Positions 1 to 6,979 of a stretch of DNA of 35,475 nt are shown here, in pieces. Origin of the DNA: Campylobacteraceae bacterium (lineage in GTDB: Bacteria; Campylobacterota; Campylobacteria; Campylobacterales; Campylobacteraceae); contig JAAYPR010000037.1 of assembly GCA_012519705.1 (NCBI GenBank), positions 1-35,475 of the forward strand, read 5' to 3'. Both the position numbers and the translations under genes were made by a program. The number at the start of each line of letters is the position of its first letter. The stretch's first letter is position 1. The notes under the pieces were generated by a model that was not told the DNA's origin, searched no databases, and was given only the letters and a program-made list of their open reading frames with translations.

Positions 1-3000
1 AACAACACTTCCATTTGATTGAGATACTGCATTTGGTCCTACGGCAATAGAGTCTATGCCGATTGCCCCATCATTGTCATAGTTGTTCTTTTTAACACCA
101 TTATCGTTTACACTAAAATAGTGAGTTCTTGCTGCTTTAATAGCTGCATCAACAGTTTTTTTACCTGTTCCGCCAATATTATCGCCCATCGTTATAGTGC
201 CATCAGATCCAAGAGCAGCATTGCCACCTAAAACATTAACAACCGAACTTCCTACATTGCCAAGCACTGTGTTAGTTGCAAATAGTTGACTTCCGTTTAT
301 AGCATCTGTTGAAGCAGATGAAATTTGCCCAGCGGCTACGTTTATGATTTGACGTTCTTTATCTGTATCGCCAACGCTTACAACGCCATTAGCCGCAGAG
401 CCAACACCTTTAAAACCACTATAAGTTAAGTCTCCAACCGTTGCAGTTGTTTCAGCTGTTGCTTCACGATCAGTTGAAAGATTACCCAAAACTACGCTAT
501 TTGCTTGAGTTGTTGTTACGCTATTACCTAAAACAAATGTATTTTCTTGTGCGATTGTATTGTTATTACCAAATGCATACGATGCATTGCCAGTTACATT
601 GTTTGGGTCACCAAACGCACCTGAGTTTGCACCACTTACAATGTTGCCAGTTCCGACAGAGATAGAGTTTTTATTAAGAGCTTGAGCACCTTTACCGATG
701 GCGATAGCATTGTTGGCTTCTACAACAGATTTAGTTCCTAATGCAATGGTATCTATGAAAGAACTTCCACTGCGATTATTTCCATCTTTGTCAAAGCGTG
801 CAGCTTCTTGTCCTATGGCTATGTTTCCATGCCCTGTATTATTTCCGCCGGCATATATACCTATAGCTAAGTTATTGTTCCCTTTTACATTTTGACCGGC
901 ACTTTTCATGATAGCCAAGTTGTTATATCCAGATATATTTTGCCCAGCACTATGTGCTATGGCTACGTTTTCATTTCCTGTTACATTTTGACCCGCAAAT
1001 GATCCGATAGCTATTCCATTTCCTCCTGATGCATTAGAATTGGCACCAGCACCAGCACCTATATTTATACCAAGAGCATTATTTATAGTGTTGTTGCCTG
1101 CTAAATTTCCTATAGAAATCATACCTACCAAACCATTTGGCTTTGTCTCGGTAGTGCCTAAAGACCCAGCTGCATTACCTATAGATACCATATTTTCTTG
1201 TTTAGCCTTGGTTCCTGTTCCATGAGCGATAGAATTTAGTCCTAATGCTTGAGCACCTTTACCTATAGCCGTCGCACTCTTTGCGTTAGTCCTTGCTGAG
1301 TTTCCTATAGCGATGGAGTTTTCATTATCATTTTTATAGCTTGCTGTTTCAAAACCAGCCCTTATATCATCTATGATTTTTTGTTGTGCTTGAAGTTTCG
1401 TTTGATAGTTAGGGTCTGAAAGCTTAAGTTTTGCTATCTCATCCTCGGCGAGCTTTATGCTATTTAAATCTGCCCTTATGCTACTCTCTATTGTGCTATC
1501 AGTTGTTACAGCATTATTTCCAAAAGTTATAGAATTTGAGCCGACTGCTAAAGCATTAGGTCCTGCTGCTACAGAGTTGGTATTGACAGCTCCTTCATTG
1601 TTGTAGTTGCCAGTTGTTTTGTCTTTATTTCTAACGCTATAAAATCTTGAAGTAGAGATATTTTGTGCTGCTTTTAGCTGAGCGACGTTAACAGCGTCAG
1701 TATCAGCCGAGCCAGCCGCGACGTTTGTTATCTGACGAGTCTCAGTTGAAATATACTCGCCTGTATTTTTATCAACCTCCCCTTTTCCTACTGATACCAC
1801 TGCCTTGGTAGAATGCCAAGTAGCATAGCCAGGATCATTTGGATCTGTTGGTATTCCATCGCCAGTTAAATTTAAAATAACAAAAGGATCGTAAGTATTG
1901 CCATTATAGCTGTCTCTGTTTGATATAGAGCCTGAACCTAACGCTATTGAATCATCGTCGTTAGCTACTGCTCCAGCTCCGATAGCTACCGTATTTGTAC
2001 CTTTAGAGATAGCATTGCTTATAAGAACATTGTTTTTATCAAAAAGTCGCCCACCTATAGCAACAGAGCCACTCGACTTTGCCTCTGAATAGCTACCTAT
2101 AGCAACAGAGCCTTTTCCTACTGCGTCATCAATAGAGCCAGACTTAGCGCTATACCCTATCGCAACACCACCTGTAGCATAACTTCTAGCCTCGGCTCCT
2201 ATGGCGGCAGAGTAGCCTCTCATAGCCCAAGACTTTGCACCTACAGCTGTAGTTTCTATAGCATCAGATGGTATCCAGTTATATATAGTCATGGTATCTA
2301 CTTTTACACCAGTAGAAACACCTTGTGTTCCATAGCCAGCTGTTGCACCTATGCCTATGGCAGTTGCACCTTGTGTAAGAGCTTGAGCGTGCGGTGATAT
2401 AGCAGTAGCACCTTGTGCTCCACTGATAGTTGTTCTATATTTTTCCCTAAAATGCAAGTTTCCTTTATTTCCATCATAACTTACTATATCGCCATTAGCG
2501 TCTTTAACATGCATATCGCCTTTATTATACGGACCTGTATCGCCACCACCACTATCATCACCGCCTATGGCTATACCGCCTTCGCCTAAAACAACCGAGT
2601 CATTGCCTATAGCTGTTGATTGTTGTGCTAAAACTGCTGTTCTACTTCCTATAGATATAGCTTGTGCACCCCTAGTATAACTCCACGATCCTAGTGATAG
2701 TGACCCAGCATTATCTCTATCTGTTAAATTATCTACTATTGCCTTATACCCTAAAGCAATATCTCTTTTTTTGTAAGCATAGCTATCTTTACCTATGGCG
2801 ATAGACTCCATACCAGTCGCTTTAGCTCTTAAGCCTATAGTCATAGAGTCTGTTCCTGTAGCGCCATTTACGCCTGCTGTGTGGTCATAGTTTGAACCAG
2901 TACCAGTAACACTTGAGTTTACATTAAAATATTTTGTTCTATAATCTATATAATCGACTATGTTTGTTTTACCAGAATCTCTTATAGAGCTTAACTTTTT

Positions 3001-3387
3001 GGTAGCTATGTCATAAGATAAACCATTTCCTAAAATTCCTAAATCAAAAGCAAATGTCAAGCTTTTATCCGCCTTTGATACCTTTGTTAAAATACCATCT
3101 TTACTAATAATATTTAGAGTGTCCGTTCCAAATATATCAACCTCATCTGTATTGTTTTTAAGAGTCCAAGCATTCAAACCTGATGGCACAAAAACTGAAC
3201 CTAAAGTTAAAGCTGATATGACAGCTAATGATAACGACTTTAACGCATAACCCAAACTAAAAATACTCGCATGTAGCCTAAGACCTTTGTTGGACGACTT
3301 GCACTTACAACTTGTTTTTTCACTTACAGCTACTGTGCAAGTTTCACCGTTAAAACTTCTAAATTTAGTTTTAAATATCTTATTCAT
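1..3387 (-). CDS. Trimeric autotransporter adhesin (YadA/Hia-like), 5' part; C-terminus beyond window
   Basis: The frame is open for 1129 codons from ATG at 3387 (AAAGGA ribosome site 7 nt upstream) to the left edge with no stop, so stalk and membrane anchor lie outside. Residues 1-34 (MNKIFKTKFRSFNGETCTVAVSE...) fit the extended signal peptide region of type V secretion adhesins, unusually with several Cys (CKCK); a hydrophobic signal core follows near residues 45-72. The rest is mostly YadA head repeats of the type SxAIGxxAxA, with two neck motifs, TRQITNVAAGSADTDAVNVAQL and RQIINVAAG...STDAINGSQL. Four 16-residue tandem repeats (AGQNVTGNENVAIAHS and relatives) occupy residues 798-861. A YFSVN...NYxNxGA...S(I/V)AxGPxA module occurs three times. 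Likely surface-exposed and used for attachment. It is divergent from pyrB and has its own upstream region. No homopolymer tract suggesting phase variation is seen. Family certain, ligand unknown. Confidence 0.93.
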   Translation of the reverse strand, partial: MNKIFKTKFRSFNGETCTVAVSEKTSCKCKSSNKGLRLHASIFSLGYALKSLSLAVISALTLGSVFVPSGLNAWTLKNNTDEVDIFGTDTLNIISKDGILTKVSKADKSLTFAFDLGILGNGLSYDIATKKLSSIRDSGKTNIVDYIDYRTKYFNVNSSVTGTGSNYDHTAGVNGATGTDSMTIGLRAKATGMESIAIGKDSYAYKKRDIALGYKAIVDNLTDRDNAGSLSLGSWSYTRGAQAISIGSRTAVLAQQSTAIGNDSVVLGEGGIAIGGDDSGGGDTGPYNKGDMHVKDANGDIVSYDGNKGNLHFREKYRTTISGAQGATAISPHAQALTQGATAIGIGATAGYGTQGVSTGVKVDTMTIYNWIPSDAIETTAVGAKSWAMRGYSAAIGAEARSYATGGVAIGYSAKSGSIDDAVGKGSVAIGSYSEAKSSGSVAIGGRLFDKNNVLISNAISKGTNTVAIGAGAVANDDDSIALGSGSISNRDSYNGNTYDPFVILNLTGDGIPTDPNDPGYATWHSTKAVVSVGKGEVDKNTGEYISTETRQITNVAAGSADTDAVNVAQLKAAQNISTSRFYSVRNKDKTTGNYNNEGAVNTNSVAAGPNALAVGSNSITFGNNAVTTDSTIESSIRADLNSIKLAEDEIAKLKLSDPNYQTKLQAQQKIIDDIRAGFETASYKNDNENSIAIGNSARTNAKSATAIGKGAQALGLNSIAHGTGTKAKQENMVSIGNAAGSLGTTETKPNGLVGMISIGNLAGNNTINNALGINIGAGAGANSNASGGNGIAIGSFAGQNVTGNENVAIAHSAGQNISGYNNLAIMKSAGQNVKGNNNLAIGIYAGGNNTGHGNIAIGQEAARFDKDGNNRSGSSFIDTIALGTKSVVEANNAIAIGKGAQALNKNSISVGTGNIVSGANSGAFGDPNNVTGNASYAFGNNNTIAQENTFVLGNSVTTTQANSVVLGNLSTDREATAETTATVGDLTYSGFKGVGSAANGVVSVGDTDKERQIINVAAGQISSASTDAINGSQLFATNTVLGNVGSSVVNVLGGNAALGSDGTITMGDNIGGTGKKTVDAAIKAARTHYFSVNDNGVKKNNYDNDGAIGIDSIAVGPNAVSQSNGSVV
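805..996 (-). repeat. Four tandem 48-bp (16-aa) repeats in the adhesin head
   Basis: Repeats lie at 996-949, 948-901, 900-853 and 852-805 in the reading direction. They encode AGQNVTGNENVAIAHS, AGQNISGYNNLAIMKS, AGQNVKGNNNLAIGIY and AGGNNTGHGNIAIGQE. The AGxNxxGxxNxAI core is constant while the last residues vary, so copies have diverged but kept frame. Confidence 0.85.
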
Positions 3388-3410
3388 GATTTTTTCCTTT
3401 GAAAAAATTT

Positions 3411-3448
3411 ATTACTATTTTAAATCACTTATGACTTAAAATAGTAAT
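3411..3448. repeat. Perfect 13-bp inverted repeat in the adhesin leader
   Basis: ATTACTATTTTAA at 3411-3423 is exactly complementary to TTAAAATAGTAAT at 3436-3448, with a 12-nt centre. It sits 24 nt upstream of the adhesin ATG, between the predicted promoter and the ribosome site. It could be an operator or an mRNA hairpin; no T-run in the adhesin direction argues against a terminator. Confidence 0.7.
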
Positions 3449-3517
3449 TATGTTTCTGTTTTTCCATAAAATGAAGCTACAAAAACTATAACTACTTCAG
3501 TATCTACAGAATTTTAT

Positions 3518-3526
3518 ATTATATCA
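3518..3526 (-). promoter_or_regulatory. Extended -10 promoter box for the adhesin gene
   Basis: On the minus strand the sequence reads TGATATAAT, an extended -10. It would give a leader of roughly 125 nt containing the 13-bp inverted repeat. There is no clear -35, as is usual for Campylobacter sigma-70 promoters. Confidence 0.5.
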
Positions 3527-3818
3527 AATGCCTAAAAAACAATCAATAATAAATTTGTAAAATGAAATTTATATGTATTTAAAAGATATATACAATTTTC
3601 TTTGCTGCAATAAGTAATTTTTAATTCTATTTCTCTCTATATTTAGCCGTTTGATGATAAATTTATATCTGATATTAATGCCAGCTTAAAACTAAATTTA
3701 AAAAAAGATACTATTTATAATACATTTAAAATATCTTTTACTAAATTTTAAAGTACAAAAAATAAAAAGATTTAAAATAGCCCATCTCAATAGTTAAGAA
3801 ACTCATAACTCTAAATTT

Positions 3819-3826
3819 GCTAAAAT
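3819..3826 (+). promoter_or_regulatory. Candidate -10 box for pyrBC
   Basis: GCTAAAAT ends 22 nt before the pyrB ATG, giving a very short leader of about 15 nt before a TTTAGGAG ribosome site. Only the -10 element is recognisable. The TATAAT at 3716-3721 is an alternative with a longer leader. Confidence 0.4.
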
Positions 3827-3848
3827 TCACAAACTTTAGGAGCTTAAA

Positions 3849-4772
3849 ATGTCATATAAACACAAAGATTTACTTGGAACAAAAGACCTCACAAAAGAGG
3901 AAATTCTCTTTTTCTTAGACAGTGCGGATAAATTCAAAGAGCTAAATAACCAAAGCCTTAAAAAAGCTGATGATTTACGCGGGAAAACGGTTATAAACGC
4001 TTTCTTTGAGAACTCTACAAGAACTAGAATTTCCTTTGAAACCGCAGCTAAAAGGCTTGGAGCGGACGCCATAAACTTCACCGCTTCACAAAGTAGCACC
4101 AAAAAAGGTGAGACTTTAATAGACACTATAAAAAACATGGAAGCTATGAAAACTGACATTTTCGTAGTTCGCCACGAGTCATCAGGGAGCGTTAAATTTA
4201 TAGCTAAAAACACGGATGCTTGCATCATAAACGCAGGAGATGGTGCTAACGAACACCCTACTCAAGCCCTACTTGACCTATACACCATAAGAGAGCATAA
4301 AGGCGAGTTTAACGGGCTTAAAGTAGCCATAATAGGCGACATCGACCACAGCAGAGTCGCAAGGAGCAATATCTGGGCTATGCAGCGTCTTGGTATGGAG
4401 ATAACGCTTTTTGGACCACCGATGATGATGCCTTTAGGCGTGGAAGCATTTGGTTGCAGGGTCGCTAAAACTATGGAAGAAGCAGTTGATGGAGCGGACG
4501 TCATCATCATGCTAAGAATCCAGCTTGAGAGGATGGGAGCTAGCACACCGTTTCCATCAAGTAGAGAGTATAGTAAATTCTTTGGGTTAAACAAAACAAG
4601 AGCAAGGCTTGCAAACAACCCTATCATCCTTCACCCTGGCCCTATAAATAGAGGCGTTGAGATAAACTCAGATGTGTGTGATGGAGAGTTTTCTGTGGTG
4701 TTAAATCAAGTGGAAAACGGAGTTGCTATCAGAATGGCAGTGCTAAGCGAACTTATCAAAAATAGAGGTTAA
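3849..4772 (+). CDS. pyrB: Aspartate carbamoyltransferase catalytic subunit
   Basis: The 307-aa protein catalyses carbamoyl phosphate + L-aspartate to N-carbamoyl-L-aspartate, the committed pyrimidine step, in the cytosol. The carbamoyl-phosphate loop FENSTRTRISFE is at residues 53-64. SSTKKGET, HPTQALLDLYTI and HPGPINRGVEI follow in the usual order, and length is normal for a catalytic chain. The start ATG has TTTAGGAG 8 nt upstream. pyrC follows after only 2 nt, so the two are cotranscribed and carry consecutive pyrimidine steps. No regulatory PyrI chain is visible in the window. Confidence 0.97.
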   Translation: MSYKHKDLLGTKDLTKEEILFFLDSADKFKELNNQSLKKADDLRGKTVINAFFENSTRTRISFETAAKRLGADAINFTASQSSTKKGETLIDTIKNMEAMKTDIFVVRHESSGSVKFIAKNTDACIINAGDGANEHPTQALLDLYTIREHKGEFNGLKVAIIGDIDHSRVARSNIWAMQRLGMEITLFGPPMMMPLGVEAFGCRVAKTMEEAVDGADVIIMLRIQLERMGASTPFPSSREYSKFFGLNKTRARLANNPIILHPGPINRGVEINSDVCDGEFSVVLNQVENGVAIRMAVLSELIKNRG

Positions 4773-4774
4773 AA

Positions 4775-6049
4775 ATGAGCATACTTATAAAAAACGGAAC
4801 TATCATAAACAAAGATGAAATTTTAAAAGCAAATGTTTTAATAGAGGGCGAAAACATCGCTAAAATCACTACTGACGAACCTAAAGCCGAGCGTGTCATA
4901 GACGCAACTGGTAAGCTTATAGTTCCAGGGCTTATAGATATGCATGTGCATTTCCGAGACCCTGGTTATGAGTATAAAGATGACATCATGAGTGGAAGTA
5001 AAACCGCGGTAGCTGGGGGTGTGACGACAGCTCTACCTATGGCAAACACAAACCCTGTAAATGACAACGCTAGCATAACAAAAGCGATGATAGAAAAAGC
5101 TAGAAATTTAGGGCTTATAGACCTACTTCCAATAGGTGCGATTAGCAAGAAGCTAGAGGGAGAGGGCATCGTAGAAATGGGCGATATGATAGAGGCTGGG
5201 GCGGTTGCGTTTAGCGATGATGGGCTTCCTGTAACATCAAGCGATGTGATGCGTGCGGCACTTGAGTACTCAAAGCAGTTTGGCTCGTTTGTCATAAGTC
5301 ACTGCGAGGACTGCTCTATGTGTAGAAGCGGTGTGATGCATGAAGGGAAAGTTTCAGCCGTGCTTGGACTAAAAGGGATGGCAAGAGAAAAAGAAGAGAT
5401 AATGGTAAGCCGTGATATGCTTCTAGCAAAGCTAACTGGCGGACATATCCACATAGCTCACGTAAGCTCCCAGTGGTCGCTAAAGATGATAGAGATGGCA
5501 AAAAAAGAAGGCATAAATGTCACTTGTGAGGTGACGCCTCATCACTTTAGCTTCACAGATGAGTGCTTAATGGAGTATGATACAGCTTACAAGATGTCAC
5601 CACCACTTCGTGAAGTAAGTGATAAAAACGCTATGAGAGAGGGGCTTAGAAACGGACTAATAGACGTGATAGCAACTGACCATGCACCGCATAACTGGGA
5701 TGATAAATTTGTGGAGTTTGACAAAGCACCATTTGGGATAATCGGGCTTCAAACTCTAGTGCCACTGACTTTGAGGCTTGTGGAGGACGGTGTTATAGAT
5801 ATGAAAAGGTTTGTAGAACTAACTTCATATAACCCTGCAAAGATACTAAATTTATCAAACAAAGGTGCTATAAAAGAGGGGTTTTTAGCTGATATCGCCG
5901 TAATTGACCCAAATTTAGAGTATGTTTATGATGAAAAAATCAATCAGTCAAAGTCTACAAATTCACCTCTTTTTGGTAAAAAGCTAAAAGGTGCAAGTGT
6001 GGTAACGATAAAAAGCGGTAGGGTTGTGTGGGAATTTCCGTTAGTGTGA
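4775..6049 (+). CDS. pyrC: Dihydroorotase
   Basis: This 424-aa class I amidohydrolase cyclises N-carbamoyl-aspartate to dihydroorotate. The metal-binding HVHFRDPG is at residues 57-64. Further metal or substrate motifs ISHCED, HIAHVSS and ATDHAPH are in the right order. The gene begins 2 nt after pyrB, with its ribosome site (AGAGG) inside the pyrB 3' end, so translation is probably coupled. A short segment at residues 175-190 is rich in Cys (CEDCSMC), which is unusual but does not remove any catalytic motif. A palindromic repeat pair rather than a classical terminator follows. Confidence 0.96.
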   Translation: MSILIKNGTIINKDEILKANVLIEGENIAKITTDEPKAERVIDATGKLIVPGLIDMHVHFRDPGYEYKDDIMSGSKTAVAGGVTTALPMANTNPVNDNASITKAMIEKARNLGLIDLLPIGAISKKLEGEGIVEMGDMIEAGAVAFSDDGLPVTSSDVMRAALEYSKQFGSFVISHCEDCSMCRSGVMHEGKVSAVLGLKGMAREKEEIMVSRDMLLAKLTGGHIHIAHVSSQWSLKMIEMAKKEGINVTCEVTPHHFSFTDECLMEYDTAYKMSPPLREVSDKNAMREGLRNGLIDVIATDHAPHNWDDKFVEFDKAPFGIIGLQTLVPLTLRLVEDGVIDMKRFVELTSYNPAKILNLSNKGAIKEGFLADIAVIDPNLEYVYDEKINQSKSTNSPLFGKKLKGASVVTIKSGRVVWEFPLV

Positions 6050-6081
6050 AATCCAAAATAGTAATAAATTCTTCTGCCATG

Positions 6082-6117
6082 CGTCATTGCGAGGAGCGAA
6101 GCGACGTGGCAATCTAG
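6082..6117 (+). repeat. Dispersed palindrome copy 1 (forward)
   Basis: CGTCATTGCGAGGAGCGAAG continues to GCAATCTAG; ATTGC and GCAAT form the outer stem. In frame it reads RHCEERSDVAI. It lies 33 nt after the pyrC stop and faces copy 2 tail to tail. Confidence 0.85.
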
Positions 6118-6181
6118 ATGTTAAAATTTTAGAGTTATGTTTTGTAAATTTGGCTGTAAAGCTCTTTTTAAATTTAAGAAC

Positions 6182-6215
6182 TAGATTGCTTCAGCCTAAA
6201 GGCTTCGCAATGACA
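6182..6215 (-). repeat. Dispersed palindrome copy 2 (reverse)
   Basis: CTAGATTGC and GCAATGAC form the outer arms; the inner stem is AGCC/GGCT around TAAA. It is inverted relative to copy 1, with 64 nt of AT-rich spacer between, and ends 26 nt before the sirtuin ATG. Confidence 0.85.
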
Positions 6216-6241
6216 GAATTAGCGTAACTGAAAGGAAAAAC

Positions 6242-6940
6242 ATGAGTAAAGTTTTAATTTTAAGTGGTGCGGGCTTGTCAGTTGATAGCGGCTTAAAAAC
6301 ATTTAGAGATAATGACGGACTTTGGGAAGAGCATGATGTCATGGAAGTTTGCTCAGTTCAAGGCTTTAAGAGAGATCCTAAAAAAGTACTTAATTTTTAC
6401 GATAAAAGAAGAGCTCAGCTTAAAGGCATAGAGCCAAATTTAGCCCATAAAATGATAGCTAAAATCAAAGATGAATTTGGTAATGATATCGCTGTCTTAA
6501 CCCAAAACGTTGATGACCTACTAGAAAGGGCTGGTTGCAAAGATGTCATTCACTTGCATGGCGAGCTTACAAAGTTATGGTGTATGAAGTGTGGATGTGA
6601 GTTTGACATCGGCTATAAAAATATGAGTGGAAAAGCCTGCCCTAAATGCGGGAGTGAGAACTTAAGACACGCTATCGTGATGTTTGGCGAACAAGCACCG
6701 ATGTATCAAGTTCTGTATCAAAAGTTAAAAGAGATGGAGTTATTTGTCTGTATCGGCACAAGTGGGGAGGTTTTAGACGTGGCAAGCTACTCAAGAATGG
6801 CTAAATTTAGTATCTTAAACAACTTAGCAAAGTCAAGGATAGATAGATACTTTACAAAAGTTTATAATGAAAAAGCCGTGGCAGCAAGTGAAAAAATCGC
6901 TGAAGATATTAGAAATTTTATGAAAAATTCGGCTGTTTAA
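6242..6940 (+). CDS. cobB: Sirtuin (NAD+-dependent protein lysine deacylase, CobB-like)
   Basis: The 232-aa protein has the Sir2 order: NAD-binding GAGLSVDSGLKTFR (residues 10-22), TQNVDDLLERAG (89-100), catalytic HLHG (His108), and a zinc ribbon with Cys pairs at 116/119 and 135/138. YDKR at 53-56 matches the YxxR motif that favours succinyl/malonyl-lysine in class III sirtuins (E. coli CobB, SIRT5). The first motif is divergent (GAGLSVDSG rather than GAGISAESG) and the C-terminal Rossmann part is shorter than usual. AAAGGA lies 6 nt before ATG. It is a lone gene between pyrBC and the convergent purine cluster. Family is sure; acyl preference is inference. Confidence 0.9.
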   Translation: MSKVLILSGAGLSVDSGLKTFRDNDGLWEEHDVMEVCSVQGFKRDPKKVLNFYDKRRAQLKGIEPNLAHKMIAKIKDEFGNDIAVLTQNVDDLLERAGCKDVIHLHGELTKLWCMKCGCEFDIGYKNMSGKACPKCGSENLRHAIVMFGEQAPMYQVLYQKLKEMELFVCIGTSGEVLDVASYSRMAKFSILNNLAKSRIDRYFTKVYNEKAVAASEKIAEDIRNFMKNSAV

Positions 6941-6949
6941 AAACAATCA

Positions 6950-6979
6950 AAATAAAAGGCTATTTCTAGCCTTTTATTT
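6950..6979. terminator. Bidirectional intrinsic terminator between sirtuin and purL
   Basis: A 13-bp perfect stem, AAATAAAAGGCTA at 6950-6962 and TAGCCTTTTATTT at 6967-6979, has a TTTC loop. The arms supply a T-rich stretch in both directions. It serves the convergent sirtuin and purine transcripts, and the purL stop codon (6974-6976) lies inside the right arm. Confidence 0.85.

Larger units (their letters stand above)
3388..3848. other. Divergent intergenic region between adhesin and pyrB
   Basis: This 461-bp, very AT-rich gap holds no credible gene. I see an extended -10 box for the adhesin, a 13-bp inverted repeat in the adhesin leader, and a -10-like box immediately upstream of pyrB; a second TATAAT on the plus strand is at 3716-3721. 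The middle (about 3535-3710) shows nothing else I can name. Confidence 0.6.

Noticed and set aside
3836-4228. 130-codon minus-strand frame over pyrB
   Set aside because: Antisense to strongly recognisable pyrB; no ribosome site or family.
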